From: Desulfobulbaceae bacterium UBA2276
GTDB lineage: Bacteria > Desulfobacterota > Desulfobulbia > Desulfobulbales > Desulfocapsaceae
Assembly: GCA_002347085.1 (NCBI GenBank)
Contig: DDWW01000008.1
Span: 26,490 to 90,489 of the forward strand
Length of the DNA: 64,000 nt
Direction: 5' to 3'
In this document: positions 52,162 through 61,296 of the stretch, one piece after another
How positions within the stretch are numbered: the first letter of the stretch is position 1
Layout: each line of letters begins with the position of its first letter
The notes under the pieces: generated by a model
The model's input: the letters and a program-made list of their open reading frames with translations, nothing else
Databases searched by the model: none
What the model was told of the DNA's origin: nothing
Program-made: the position numbers and the translations under genes

Positions 52162-52301
52162 GGGCGAGTTAAAAAAGGTGAATATTTATCGTCTGGGTTC
52201 TAAGATTTTTTTGTTAGCTTATTGAATATACTATCGTATTTTTTTAATAAATACACAAAGGAAAAGGGGGCCTAGCGGCGCAGGCCCTATCTTAGGGACA
52301 T

Positions 52302-52425
52302 AGAAATTACCAAATTGCCGTTTTTGAATATGTAGATCGGGTTTCAACCCGACAGCATGGCTACCGCCGTTGTCGGGCTGAAGCCTGACCTTGTCTTGTG
52401 AATATCTGGTGATTTTGTAATTTCC
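52302..52425. repeat. Imperfect palindromic repeat with REP-like core
   Basis: Outer arms 52302-52319 and 52409-52425 (GAAATTAC core) match at about 14 of 18 positions as inverted repeats. The core has two small palindromes, TCGGGTTTCAACCCGA (52337-52352) and GTCGGGCTGAAGCCTGAC (52372-52389). The motif GTCGGGCTGAAGCC type resembles dispersed REP-like units in many genomes. It lies just downstream of the alcohol dehydrogenase. Confidence 0.5.
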
Positions 52426-52432
52426 AAATCCC

Positions 52433-53578
52433 TTACACTGCCAGTCTCAGGATTTCGGTAATGGTTTTCCTGGTGTAGAGCCCACCAATACCCCATTGTC
52501 TGGCCAGGCCTTCGGCGTTTTCGGCGATGGTCTCGATGTCTGCTGCAGGGATCTTCACCTCGCCCAGACGCACCGGCGATTTGATCGTCACAAACCACTG
52601 CTCCAGTGCCGCAATCCCGGCGACAGCGGAATCCAGCCCGAAGATCTCCCTGGCAAACCGCTGAAACTGGCTGGGGTTTCTGGCCAGATACCACTTCATC
52701 CAGGCGGGCATGACAATCGACAGCCCGGCCCCGTGCGGGATATTGTAAATGGCGCTCAGGGCATGCTCGATCATGTGGTTGGGAAAGCTGTATTCGCCGA
52801 CCCCGGCCGGGGTCAGGCCGTTGAGGGCCAGGGTGGCTGTCCACATGAAGGAGGCGCGGGCCTGGGCGTGGCCGGGCTCGGCCATGATCAAATCCGTGGT
52901 CTCGATCACCGTCTTGATAATCCCTTCCACCAGGCGGTCCTGGAGATGGGTGCCGGGCTCTTTGGTGAAATAGCCCTCGATGACATGGGCGATGGCGTCC
53001 ACGGCGCTGTAGGCCGTGTAGTTCAGGGGTACGGAATGGGTCAGCTCGGGGTTGAGGATGGAGACCCGTGGGTAGACATGGGGCGAGGAGATATTGTATT
53101 TCTGCCGGGTTGCCGCATTGGTGACCACCGAGTTGCCGTTCATCTCGCTGCCGGTGGCGGCCAGGGTCAGGATGGTGAAGACCGGCAGGGCGCGCGTAAC
53201 TTCCTTGCCGACAAAGAAATCCCAGATATCCGCATCACTCAGGGCACCGACGGCGATGGCCTTGGATTCGTCCAGCACCGAACCGCCGCCCACGGCCAGG
53301 ATCGCCTCCACCTTCTCCCTCTTGGCCAGGATCACGCCTTCCCGGGTATGGGAAATCAGCGGGTTGGAGTCCACCCCGCCATACTGGCTGCAACTGATAT
53401 TGCCACCCTTGAGGCTGGCCAGGACCCGATCGAGCAGGCCGCTTTTGACCACCGAGTTGCGGCCGTAGACCAGCAGGACCTTCTTGATTCCGGCGGCGTT
53501 GAGTTCCTCGCCGATCAAAGATTCTTTACCTGCGCCGAAGATGATCTTGGTCGGGTTGTGAAAGGTGAAATCAAACAT
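52433..53578 (-). CDS. Iron-containing alcohol dehydrogenase
   Basis: A 381-aa group III dehydrogenase, close to the butanol dehydrogenase/YqhD type. The N-terminal domain shows KIIFGAGKES and AVGGGSVLDESKAIA (NAD(P)-binding GGGS), and metal ligands are expected in the HVIEGY, NHMIEHALSA and HGAGLSIVMPAW segments. It would interconvert aldehydes and alcohols with NAD(P)H. ATG 53578 has AAGGAG at the proper spacing and is preferred to an upstream in-frame ATG. It is a single gene. Confidence 0.92.
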   Translation of the reverse strand: MFDFTFHNPTKIIFGAGKESLIGEELNAAGIKKVLLVYGRNSVVKSGLLDRVLASLKGGNISCSQYGGVDSNPLISHTREGVILAKREKVEAILAVGGGSVLDESKAIAVGALSDADIWDFFVGKEVTRALPVFTILTLAATGSEMNGNSVVTNAATRQKYNISSPHVYPRVSILNPELTHSVPLNYTAYSAVDAIAHVIEGYFTKEPGTHLQDRLVEGIIKTVIETTDLIMAEPGHAQARASFMWTATLALNGLTPAGVGEYSFPNHMIEHALSAIYNIPHGAGLSIVMPAWMKWYLARNPSQFQRFAREIFGLDSAVAGIAALEQWFVTIKSPVRLGEVKIPAADIETIAENAEGLARQWGIGGLYTRKTITEILRLAV

Positions 53579-54076
53579 GTGTTTCTCCTTGTGAGGGATG
53601 GTCTGGTTTTTTGTGCTCGGTTTGAGGGTAGAGGACAACTGAGAATAATGTATCATTCATTGGCTGAAAGTGTCAATCCTTCAGGCTCTTTAACTATTAT
53701 GGGGGGGCAGGCTGTGCCGTACACCACTATGCTATGTTGGCAGAATAAGTTCGCACGTAAACAGAGTCTGTTCACCGATCGATTCTTCTCCTATTCTGCT
53801 CATGTGGAGGATTGCGTCTGCGTGGAAGGGGTGAAAACAGGCCGGGAGCTGCTGGAGGATGATGTCTTGAAGATCCACCAGCAAGAGGCATCAATTATAC
53901 GTAAAATCAGAAAAATGAATAGGACGAGGTGAATGCCAATTAGACAGGTTTAGCCTAACAGTTCGAGTACGACGATATCTACTAAACTGAACATTTTGCA
54001 AGAGGATCGGTGTGAAGTGTATTTTAACTCCCCTCCGTAAAAAGGAGCTGAGGCAGTCAAGCCTTGCCTCTATTTC
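53579..54076. other. Intergenic region, one doubtful small frame
   Basis: Between the alcohol dehydrogenase and nadA 3' end. It holds the dehydrogenase promoter and a possible 77-codon plus-strand frame (53699-53932) described separately. No further structure was recognised. Confidence 0.4.
53699..53932 (+). CDS. Doubtful small open frame of 77 codons
   Basis: The frame begins ATGGGGGGGCAG, without a clear ribosome site, and ends in a basic helix (IIRKIRKMNRTR). Composition is plausible for a protein and it contains CVCVEGVKTGRELLEDDV. Not recognised as any family; it may be a remnant of a larger gene or chance. Confidence 0.2.
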   Translation: MGGQAVPYTTMLCWQNKFARKQSLFTDRFFSYSAHVEDCVCVEGVKTGRELLEDDVLKIHQQEASIIRKIRKMNRTR

Positions 54077-55165
54077 TCAAGGCAATTTGGTGTTTCTGGT
54101 AAAATTCATCATTCGGTGGATGGGAATCAAGGACTTCTGGCGGATCTCTTCATCAAGAGTGATTTCATTCGCACCAGACTCTAAGACCTGGGCCAGATTA
54201 CGTAAACCGTTCATGGCCATCCATGGGCAGCGCAGGCAACTCTGGCAGCTGCCACCCAAGCCGCCGTTGGGCGCCTCAAGAAAGGTTTTGGTGGGTGAGG
54301 CCTGTCTCATCTTATAAAAGATACCCGGTTCGGTGGCGACAATGAACTCTTGGACCTCAGGGTTCAATGTGGCCTTGATCAAGCCGGTGGTGGAGCCAAC
54401 CACATCGGCCAATGCAACCACCTCCTCAGGTGATTCGGGGTGGACCAGAATCTGGGCATTTGGATACTCTTTTTTCAGCGCCCTGATACCCTCGGCCTTG
54501 AACTGCTCGTGAACCACACAGCTGCCCGGGCAGATCAGCATTTCCACTCCGGTTTTCCTCTGGACATACGAACCAAGATGACGATCAGGGGCCCAGAGAA
54601 CCTTCTCCTTCCGGTCAGCCAGGTATCTGATAATCGGCAGGGCAATGCCTGATGTTACCACCCAGTCAGCCCTGGCCTTGACCGCCGCACTGGTATTGGC
54701 ATAGACTACACTGGTGTAATCAGGATGGGCATCACAAAATTCCGTGAAAAGATCGACCGGACACTCCAGATCCAAGGAGCAGGTTGCCTCGACATCAGGC
54801 ATCAGTACCCTTTTTTCCGGATTGAGTATTTTGGCCGTCTCTCCCATAAAACGGACCCCGGCAACAATTAATGTAGAAGCTGGATGTTCATTGCCAAAGC
54901 GGGCCATTTCCAGGGAGTCGGCAACATAGCCACCGGTCTCCTCGGCCAGTTGCTGAAGGTCATCGGAGGTATAATAATGGGCAACCAGGACCGCGTCCTG
55001 CTCCTGTAAAAGCCGTTTAATCCTTGCCAGCAGGGCCTCACGTTCGCCAGGCTCATATTCAGCCCCCTGACGGGCCGCCTCGGCCCAGGCCCGATCAAGA
55101 AGCCCCTGATCGATAAGGGGTAAGGTCGGGAATTTGATAGGTTGATTTTCTGCATTTGCTGTCAT
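54077..55165 (-). CDS. nadA: Quinolinate synthase A
   Basis: A 362-aa enzyme that condenses iminoaspartate with dihydroxyacetone phosphate to quinolinate for NAD synthesis; needs a [4Fe-4S] cluster. Candidate ligand cysteines are Cys129 (EATCSLD), the ICPGSC segment and the C-terminal [26 protein letters not shown] and [11 protein letters not shown] are conserved substrate-site segments. The N-terminus is of the E. coli type. nadB and nadC are not adjacent. Confidence 0.95.
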   Translation of the reverse strand: MTANAENQPIKFPTLPLIDQGLLDRAWAEAARQGAEYEPGEREALLARIKRLLQEQDAVLVAHYYTSDDLQQLAEETGGYVADSLEMARFGNEHPASTLIVAGVRFMGETAKILNPEKRVLMPDVEATCSLDLECPVDLFTEFCDAHPDYTSVVYANTSAAVKARADWVVTSGIALPIIRYLADRKEKVLWAPDRHLGSYVQRKTGVEMLICPGSCVVHEQFKAEGIRALKKEYPNAQILVHPESPEEVVALADVVGSTTGLIKATLNPEVQEFIVATEPGIFYKMRQASPTKTFLEAPNGGLGGSCQSCLRCPWMAMNGLRNLAQVLESGANEITLDEEIRQKSLIPIHRMMNFTRNTKLP

Positions 55166-55517
55166 AATTGTTCCTTAAAGAAAGATTTCTTATACGGGTA
55201 CAAAACAAAATAACCAAGAATTCCTAAGATAACCTTCCCTCAAAAATGTTGCAAAGTGTCTTGCCTGAGCCACTTTTTAACTATCCAACATGCTATGTTA
55301 TATGCTTTTTTCAGAAAAACCTTGATGGCCTGACGGTCAGGCCGATAGCTGTCTTTGAGGTTCCCAAACACCCTCCGCAGAGTCTCCCGCTCCTGCAACC
55401 ATTTTGTCTTTTCTGATGTCTGAAGGCAGGCGGCCCAGCCAGTATCTGACAATTATTTCGCTATTTTCCCCAGTTCCACGGTAACAGGAGGCTAAGGATG
55501 CCTCTGGTCGTTAGTGG
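55166..55517. other. Intergenic region between nadA and the MOSC gene
   Basis: It includes the nadA promoter (minus strand) and a 70-codon frame of doubtful status (55240-55452). No repeats of the named families. Confidence 0.4.
55240..55452 (-). pseudogene. Doubtful 70-codon frame, possible gene remnant
   Basis: TTG-started frame with coding-like third positions and a basic C-terminus (KVFLKKAYNIACWIVKKWL). It has no clear ribosome site and no recognised family. It could be the relic of a truncated gene. Confidence 0.2.
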
Positions 55518-55952
55518 CTACCCGGTGATGATACTTATATCATCACCGGCGTTGAGGGTGCCGCCGCTCAGGACCTTGGCGAAAATGCCTTCCGTGGGCA
55601 TGATGCAGTTGCCTGCCTGTTCATAGATTTTGCATTTGGTGTGACACTTCTTGCCGATCTGGGTGATCTCCAGTTCCACTTCTCCCGCTTTTAATCTGGT
55701 GCCGACCGGCAGTCGGGGTAAGTCCAGTCCCTCGGTGGTGATATTTTCCGCAAATGAGCCGGGCCGCAGGTGCGGGTGTTCTGCGGCCATCTTGGCAATG
55801 CTTTCCTGGGCGAGCAGACTTATCTGTCGATGCCAGTCCCGGGCATGGGCATCGCCGATAATGCCGTGATCTGGTTTTACCGTGACCGAATCGACCGGTT
55901 CCTTGTCGGTTCCAGTGGCAGGGCTGACGTTGATTGAAACTATTCTGGGCAT
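55518..55952 (-). CDS. MOSC domain protein
   Basis: A 144-aa MOSC (molybdenum cofactor sulfurase C-terminal) domain. Conserved elements are GIIGDAHA, the Arg-Asn-rich loop SFAENITTEGLDL, GTRLKAGEVELEITQIGKKCHTKCKIY with the expected Cys, and GIFAKVLSGG. Stand-alone MOSC proteins in anaerobes are thought to carry molybdopterin or sulfur. ATG 55952 has GGAG upstream. A 9-11 bp hairpin (55522-55549) lies over its last codons. Confidence 0.88.
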   Translation of the reverse strand: MPRIVSINVSPATGTDKEPVDSVTVKPDHGIIGDAHARDWHRQISLLAQESIAKMAAEHPHLRPGSFAENITTEGLDLPRLPVGTRLKAGEVELEITQIGKKCHTKCKIYEQAGNCIMPTEGIFAKVLSGGTLNAGDDISIITG

Positions 55953-56000
55953 ATTTCTCTCCAATTCCCGGCAATGCCGGTATGACGGATTTTGATATTA

Positions 56001-56140
56001 GGGTACCTCGAAAAATTGTCTTTTTGCCCAATCTCTGCGTTGTTCAAAAAAAATATCCTCGGAATATTAACTATATGCCTGCGGTAAATTTTTTCTCACG
56101 CCTTGGTCTTGAACAAAAATCCTGATTTTTCAAGGTGCCC
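56001..56140 (+). mobile_element. MITE-like element, copy C (140 bp)
   Basis: Ends GGGTACCTCGAAAAATTG and AATTTTTCAAGGTGCCC-type inverted repeats (a few mismatches). The four bases ATTA occur on both sides (55997-56000 and 56141-56144). The interior is very close to copies A and D (AATATTAACTATATGCCTGC). It is 48 bases upstream of the MOSC start and 56 past the cysK stop. Confidence 0.8.
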
Positions 56141-56196
56141 ATTAATAAAAGAGCACTCGTTCTTACCTGAAAACTTTGATTTTCGTCATTTTTCCT

Positions 56197-57123
56197 CTAA
56201 TCCAGTAACAACTCGGTACTGAGATAGCGTTCGCCGGTGTCGGGGATGATGACAACTATATTTTTATCCCTGTTCTCTTCCCGGGCCGCCACCTGCAGGG
56301 CCGCCCAGGCGGCTGCGCCGGAGGAGATCCCGCACATGATTCCTTCTTCGCGGGCCAGACGTCGGGCGGTCGCAAAGGCCTGTTCATTGGTGACCTGGAT
56401 CACTTCGTCGATGATCGCGGTATTCAGGACCTTCGGGATAAAACCGGCGCCGATCCCCTGGATCTTATGGGGACCGGGAGACCCGCCGGACAGAACCGGC
56501 GAGTTGGCAGGTTCGACCGCGATGACCTGAAAGGAGGGGTTGCGTGATTTTAACACCTCGGCAACCCCGGTAATGGTGCCGCCGGTTCCTACTCCTGCCA
56601 CCAGGATGTCAACCTCGCCGCCGGTGTCGTGCCAGATCTCTTCGGCGGTGGTGCGGCGGTGGATTTCGGGGTTGGCCGGATTTTCAAACTGATTGGGCAT
56701 GAAAGAGTCGGGAGTGGCTTGGTGGAGTTCTACGGCCTTGGCGATGGCGCCTTTCATGCCTTCCGGGCCAGGAGTGAGAATCAGCTCCGCCCCCAGATGT
56801 TTGAGGAACTTCCGCCGTTCGACGCTCATGGTCTCAGGCATGGTCAGGAGCAGCCGGTAATTTCTGGCGGCGCAGATACAGGCCAGGGCGATGCCGGTAT
56901 TGCCGCTGGTCGCTTCGATGATCAGGGTATCGATGTCAAGGCGTCCGTCGGCCTCGGCCGCTTCGATCATCGCCTTGCCGATCCGGTCCTTGACGCTCGA
57001 CATGGGGTTGCCTGATTCTATTTTGGCAAAGATATTCGCCTGGCAATCGGCGGCGATACTATTGAGTCTGACCAGTGGGGTTCTGCCGACGGTTTGGGCA
57101 ATATTGTTGAATATCGCAGTCAT
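56197..57123 (-). CDS. cysK: Cysteine synthase A (O-acetylserine sulfhydrylase)
   Basis: A 308-aa PLP enzyme making L-cysteine from O-acetylserine and sulfide. The Schiff-base lysine is in [11 protein letters not shown], the substrate loop EATSGNTG and the phosphate loop [10 protein letters not shown] are intact. It directly follows the internally deleted serine acetyltransferase and closes the metY-metX-metW-cys cluster. The 3' side meets a MITE. Confidence 0.96.
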   Translation of the reverse strand: MTAIFNNIAQTVGRTPLVRLNSIAADCQANIFAKIESGNPMSSVKDRIGKAMIEAAEADGRLDIDTLIIEATSGNTGIALACICAARNYRLLLTMPETMSVERRKFLKHLGAELILTPGPEGMKGAIAKAVELHQATPDSFMPNQFENPANPEIHRRTTAEEIWHDTGGEVDILVAGVGTGGTITGVAEVLKSRNPSFQVIAVEPANSPVLSGGSPGPHKIQGIGAGFIPKVLNTAIIDEVIQVTNEQAFATARRLAREEGIMCGISSGAAAWAALQVAAREENRDKNIVVIIPDTGERYLSTELLLD

Positions 57124-57163
57124 TCTTCAGCTCCTTTCAGTTTTGATTTTTTAGAAAACCGGT

Positions 57164-57562
57164 TTACTTGCCTTTGTTGCCGGAGTAAAGCAGTTCCGGT
57201 TTTTTCAGGATGACCTTGGTGTCGGCGGGGATGCTGTCGGTTATCCAGATATTGCCGCCGATCACCGAACGAGCGCCAATAACGGTTTCGCCGCCGAGCT
57301 GGCCGAGACAGTATTCCAGATTGGCGGGATTAATGGCGGTGGTTGAAAAATAGCCGGGAAAGAGGATTCTCCGGGCTTGATTGATGATCTGGACCACTTT
57401 TTCGTAAGTGGGGATCGGGATTGAGCCCAGGTGATCAAAGCAGCCGTGCTGGATGCAGGAGGCGGCGAGCTTTTTGACCACCGGCTGGATATCCTGGTAG
57501 AGGTGGCTGATATTTTCGGCATCGTCAACGTATCGGATGTTGTCTATGTTCTTCTGAAACAT
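57164..57562 (-). pseudogene. Internally deleted serine O-acetyltransferase
   Basis: A 132-aa frame. Residues 1-88 look like the N-terminal helical part of an EpsC/CysE-type enzyme (VVQIINQARRILFPGYF then NLEYCLGQL), and residues 91-118 look like the very last hexapeptide turns (GGETVIGARSVIGGNIWITDSI). The joining (about residue 89-92) is in frame but some 150-180 residues containing the left-handed helix and active site seem to be missing. It is probably inactive. It is next to cysK as an intact partner would be. The frame is otherwise undisturbed. Start ATG 57562 is preferred to an upstream TTG. Confidence 0.7.
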
Positions 57563-57639
57563 TCTGGAACCTGTCTTTAAGCGGGTAAGAGATATCTTGT
57601 GCCAGTTAGTACTATCATGCAACGCTACACGTTCAGATA

Positions 57640-58251
57640 TCAGGGGGTATTGTTTCTCCGGCTGACCAGAAATATCCCGTAGGTCGCCCGCAGGTTTGGC
57701 AGAAAACGTATGATATTACCCTGCAGGTCATCGCTGTGGGTGTTGATGTCCACCTCCTTGATAACCTCGCAGCCGGTTTCCCTGACAAAGCGGCGGAAGT
57801 CCTTGATGGTGATGATCCTGATGTTGGGGGTGTTATACCACTCGTAAGGCAGTTGCCGGTTTTTGGGGGCGTAGCCGAAAAAGAGGATCTGCAGCCGGAT
57901 GGACCAGTAGCTGAAATTCGGAAAGGAAACGATGATCTTTTTTCCGACCCGCAGTAAATCCTTGATCAGTATGTCCGGTTCCAGGACCTGCTGCAGGGTC
58001 TGACTGAGGATCACATAATCGAAGGAGTTGTCCGGATAATCATGGACCTCTTCGGTGATATCGCCCTGGAGGACCTGCACCCCTTTTTCAATACATTTTT
58101 CAACCTTGGCCTCGGAGCTTTCAATGCCGGTGCCCTTGACGAGCTTCTCTTTTTTGAGAAAGCCGAGCAGCTCCCCCTCGCCGCAACCAAGATCAAGAAC
58201 CCTGCTGCCGGGTTCGATCCATGAGGCTATTATCTGGAGATCATAACGCAT
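57640..58251 (-). CDS. metW: Methionine biosynthesis protein MetW
   Basis: A 203-aa methyltransferase-fold protein. Motif I VLDLGCGEGELLGFLKKEK (17-35), the D-rich VLQGDITEEV and FDYVILSQTLQQV follow. MetW accompanies MetX in many proteobacteria and is needed for full homoserine acetylation. Its start overlaps the metX 3' end by 11 bases. Confidence 0.93.
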   Translation of the reverse strand: MRYDLQIIASWIEPGSRVLDLGCGEGELLGFLKKEKLVKGTGIESSEAKVEKCIEKGVQVLQGDITEEVHDYPDNSFDYVILSQTLQQVLEPDILIKDLLRVGKKIIVSFPNFSYWSIRLQILFFGYAPKNRQLPYEWYNTPNIRIITIKDFRRFVRETGCEVIKEVDINTHSDDLQGNIIRFLPNLRATYGIFLVSRRNNTP

Positions 58252-59419
58252 CGTGTTCTTCTTCGGATACTCGGTTCAGGAATCGATTGATCAGGGCGCT
58301 TTGCCGTTCGTTGGGGAGCAGGAAGGCGTCATGGCCGCATTTTGCCTCGATCTCGCAAAAGCTCACATCCAGGCCGTTCTTCTTCATGACCTTCACCAGG
58401 TCGCGGGATTGGTAGGTGGGGTAAAGCCAGTCCGAGGTGAATGAGATTGCCAATATCTTTGCCGTTACCCTGGCAAAGGCCTCGACCTCCGAGTCTTGGC
58501 CATGCTGCCGGCCGACGTCGAAATAGTCGGCGGCTTTGGTTATGTACAGAAAAGAATTGGCGTCGAAGCGCTGGACGAACTTTGAGCCCTGATAGCGCAG
58601 GTAGCTTTCCACCTGAAAATTGGCCTCAAAATCGAAAGCGAGATTATCCCGGTTCTGGAGGCGTCGCCCGAATTTGCTGCGCATGGCCTCGTCGGAAAGA
58701 TAGGTGACGTGGCCGACCATCCTGGCCAGAGCCAGACCCAGATCAGGCTTTGGGCCGCTGTAGTAATCACCTTTGTTGAAATTAGGGTCGGACATGATGG
58801 CCTGGCGACCGATCTCATTAAAGGCGATGGCCAGGGCGGAGTGACGGGTGGTTGTGGCCAGCAGGATCGCGGCAGTGACCATCTCCGGGTAGCTGATGAC
58901 CCATTCAATGACCTGCATGCCGCCAATGGAGCCGCCGATTACCGCCAATAGTTTATCGATGCCGAGATGATCGAGCAAAACTTTCTGGACCTTGACCATG
59001 TCGCCGATGGTCACCACCGGAAAGTCGAGCCCGTATGGTTGACCGGTTGTCGGATTGGTTGACGATGGCCCGGTGGTGCCCATGCAGCCGCCCAGAACGT
59101 TCGAGCAGATGACGAAATATCTATTGGTGTCGATGCCCTTACCGGGGCCGACCATTATGTCCCACCAGCCTGGCTTGGGATCGTCGGCGGCGTAGTAGCC
59201 GGCCACGTGGGAATCACCGGACAGGGCATGGGTGACCAGAATGACGTTGCTCTTGTCGCTATTGAGGATGCCCATGGTTTCGTAAGCAACTGTAATCGGA
59301 CCAAGGCCGGCGCCGCTTTCCAGCATTAGGGCATTGGGCGGCTCGGCAAAGGTATGGAACTTTTTTTCAACCAGGCCGACGGAGATTCCGCCATTATCGT
59401 GTTCAACGTACTCGCTCAT
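58241..59419 (-). CDS. metX: Homoserine O-acetyltransferase
   Basis: A 392-aa alpha/beta-hydrolase-fold enzyme transferring acetyl from acetyl-CoA to homoserine (or possibly serine). The nucleophile elbow GGSIGGMQVIEW, the oxyanion region LVTHALSGDSH and the late Asp-His pair (CEIEAKCGHDAFLL) are all visible. The product feeds MetY encoded upstream. Some MetX proteins succinylate; the acetyl choice is the common default. Confidence 0.94.
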   Translation of the reverse strand: MSEYVEHDNGGISVGLVEKKFHTFAEPPNALMLESGAGLGPITVAYETMGILNSDKSNVILVTHALSGDSHVAGYYAADDPKPGWWDIMVGPGKGIDTNRYFVICSNVLGGCMGTTGPSSTNPTTGQPYGLDFPVVTIGDMVKVQKVLLDHLGIDKLLAVIGGSIGGMQVIEWVISYPEMVTAAILLATTTRHSALAIAFNEIGRQAIMSDPNFNKGDYYSGPKPDLGLALARMVGHVTYLSDEAMRSKFGRRLQNRDNLAFDFEANFQVESYLRYQGSKFVQRFDANSFLYITKAADYFDVGRQHGQDSEVEAFARVTAKILAISFTSDWLYPTYQSRDLVKVMKKNGLDVSFCEIEAKCGHDAFLLPNERQSALINRFLNRVSEEEHDAL

Positions 59420-59431
59420 GATGATTGCGGC

Positions 59432-60688
59432 TCAGATGGTGTCGAGGGCCTGGCCGAGATCATCACAGATATCAGCAACTGCCTCAATGCCGACCGAGAG
59501 CCTGATCAGATCCGGAGTGATCGACAGCTTTTGGCGGGTTGGTTCATCGAAGGAGAGATACTGGGATGAGTATGGGTGGATAACCAGGGTCTTGCAATCC
59601 CCAAGGTTGGCCAGATTGTAGGCCAATTTCAGGGCGTTGATGAACTTGAAGCACGTTTTCTGGTCACCAAGGCCGAAGGAGAGCACCCCGCCGAAGCCCA
59701 TGCCGTTGAACTGGGTAGCTGCTGTCTGGTGGGAAGGGCTGTTGGTAAGGCCCGGATAGCGGACCCATTTTACCTCCGGCCGATTGCTCAGAAATTCGGC
59801 AACCTGCTGGGCGTTGGCCAGGTGTCTCTCCATGCGGATGGCCATGGTGTCCAGTCCCAACATGGTCAGGTAGGAATGCAGGGGTGCCTGGGTGGTGCCG
59901 AAATTGATGTGATGTTCCCGCCAGACCTTGTCGAGGTAAGCCAGGGGGCCTTTGCGGTCGATAAAGGGTTTGAAGTCCGGGAAACGGTCGTTTTGCCAGT
60001 TGAAGGTACCGCTGTCGATCACCACGCCGCCGGTGGCGTCGCCGTGGCCGTTGAAATACTTGGTTGTCGAGTGAATAACGATATCCGCGCCCAGCTCGAT
60101 CGGACGGCATAGATAGGGGGTGGCCAGGGTGCTGTCAACCAGCAGCGGCAAGCCGTGGCGGTGGGCGATGACTGCCGCTTTGGCCAGGTCCGGCACGTCC
60201 ATTTTGGGGTTACCGATGGTTTCCAGGTAAATAAATCTGGTTTTATCGTTGATCGCCTCTTCCATGGCTGCCAGATCGGTGGATTCGACCATCCGGGCGG
60301 TAAGGGCATATTTTTTGAAAACGTTGTTAAACAAAACATAGGTTGACATGAAGAGGGAATTACCGGTGACGAATTCATCCCCGGCCCGCAACAAGGCCAT
60401 ACAGGCATTGGTAATGGCCGCCATACCGGAAGAGGTAACCACCGCCCCGGCACCACCCTCCAGGGAGGCGAGTTTTTGCTCGAGTACCTTATTGGTGGGG
60501 TTGGTGAGACGCATATAGATGTGGTCGCCTGTCTTGCCGCCGAAGGTGTCGCTCAGGTTTTCGGCAGTCGGATGGAGATTGGCGGCGGATTGGTAAATAG
60601 GAGGCAGGGTCGCGCCCTCCCAGTCGGCGGGGGATTGGCATTCGTGGATGACTCTGGTACGGAAATCCTGGTATTTTGCAGACGACAT
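59432..60688 (-). CDS. metY: O-acetylhomoserine sulfhydrylase (aminocarboxypropyltransferase)
   Basis: A 418-aa Cys/Met-metabolism PLP enzyme making homocysteine from O-acetylhomoserine and sulfide. The PLP-lysine is in IHSTTKYFNGHGDATGG; YMRLTNPTNKVLEQKLASLEGG and SSGMAAI are typical. Metabolically it provides direct sulfhydrylation, fitting a sulfide-rich anaerobe. It is first in metY-metX-metW-(cysE)-cysK, and a MITE lies 30 bases upstream of its ATG. Confidence 0.95.
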   Translation of the reverse strand: MSSAKYQDFRTRVIHECQSPADWEGATLPPIYQSAANLHPTAENLSDTFGGKTGDHIYMRLTNPTNKVLEQKLASLEGGAGAVVTSSGMAAITNACMALLRAGDEFVTGNSLFMSTYVLFNNVFKKYALTARMVESTDLAAMEEAINDKTRFIYLETIGNPKMDVPDLAKAAVIAHRHGLPLLVDSTLATPYLCRPIELGADIVIHSTTKYFNGHGDATGGVVIDSGTFNWQNDRFPDFKPFIDRKGPLAYLDKVWREHHINFGTTQAPLHSYLTMLGLDTMAIRMERHLANAQQVAEFLSNRPEVKWVRYPGLTNSPSHQTAATQFNGMGFGGVLSFGLGDQKTCFKFINALKLAYNLANLGDCKTLVIHPYSSQYLSFDEPTRQKLSITPDLIRLSVGIEAVADICDDLGQALDTI

Positions 60689-60718
60689 TGAAGTCCTCCC
60701 TGGATGGTGTCGGTTTAT

Positions 60719-60860
60719 GGGTACCTTGAAAAATTGTCTTTTTGGGCCAATCTCTGCATTGTTCCAAAAAATTTATCATCGGAATATTAACTATATGCCT
60801 GTGGTAAATTTTTTCTCACGCCTTGGTCTTGAACAAAAATCCTGATTTTTCAAGGTACCC
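60719..60860 (+). mobile_element. MITE-like element, copy D (142 bp)
   Basis: GGGTACCTTGAAAAATTG at the left and its complement CAAGGTACCC at the right are the terminal repeats. The flanks TTTAT (60714-60718) and CTTAT (60861-60865) differ at one of five bases. The interior is nearly the same as in copy C. It separates metY from its upstream region. Confidence 0.8.
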
Positions 60861-60921
60861 CTTATATGAAAGAGTTGACGGAATAAAACCGTTAATCTGT
60901 GCCGTGTGTAACATGCTGATA

Positions 60922-61296
60922 TTAAAGTAAGTCTGATAGTACTACACAGGAGCGGCAGATCTTCATCTTTTCCTGCCAGTTTTTTTGGCTCTGGCATTCA
61001 CAGATGGTACCGTTTATAAACCAGCAGAGTTTACCGGCCTGAAATTCCCAAGCCGGGCAATGTTTGCGGCGTTGGGGAGGGCATTTTTTTACGGTCCAGC
61101 AGGGTTTAAAGGCTTTGTCACTAGCTCTGCTTCGGGAGAGCAGGAAAAAAACCTGCCGCTCCACATGGGATGGGATCTTGCGCCAGCCTTGCTCATAGCT
61201 GTGGACCGCTTTTGTCGAGACACCCAGAAGTTCGGCCACTTCTTTCTGGGTTTTGTCTAATACCTTTCTGGCCTTCAAAAATTCTTCGCTTTCCAC
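60922..61296 (-). CDS. HTH protein with C-terminal cysteine-rich (two-CW-like) domain
   Basis: A 124-aa protein. Residues 5-40 form a Cro/Xre-type helix-turn-helix (TQKEVAELLGVSTKAVHSYE). The rest has cysteines at 66, 72, 80, 91, 99, 101, 114 and 117 with CW and CP pairs, so a metal or Fe-S site is likely. Such small regulators occur in delta-type bacteria; the target is unknown. GTG 61296 has GGAG before it. A palindrome at 61370 may be its own operator. Confidence 0.72.
   Translation of the reverse strand: MESEEFLKARKVLDKTQKEVAELLGVSTKAVHSYEQGWRKIPSHVERQVFFLLSRSRASDKAFKPCWTVKKCPPQRRKHCPAWEFQAGKLCWFINGTICECQSQKNWQEKMKICRSCVVLSDLL

Noticed and set aside
52496..53932. 478-codon plus-strand frame opposite the alcohol dehydrogenase
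   Set aside because: It is mostly the antisense shadow of an obvious conserved gene; only its last 77 codons fall outside and are listed as doubtful.
55522..55549. 11-bp hairpin at the end of the MOSC gene
   Set aside because: It overlaps coding sequence for DDISIITG and has no T-run; likely a coincidence of codon use.
58200..58220. GGTTCGATCC resembling a tRNA T-loop
   Set aside because: It lies in metW coding sequence and no acceptor or anticodon stem can be formed around it.
60689..60921. SAM riboswitch upstream of metY
   Set aside because: The region is largely occupied by a MITE; no riboswitch consensus was recognised.
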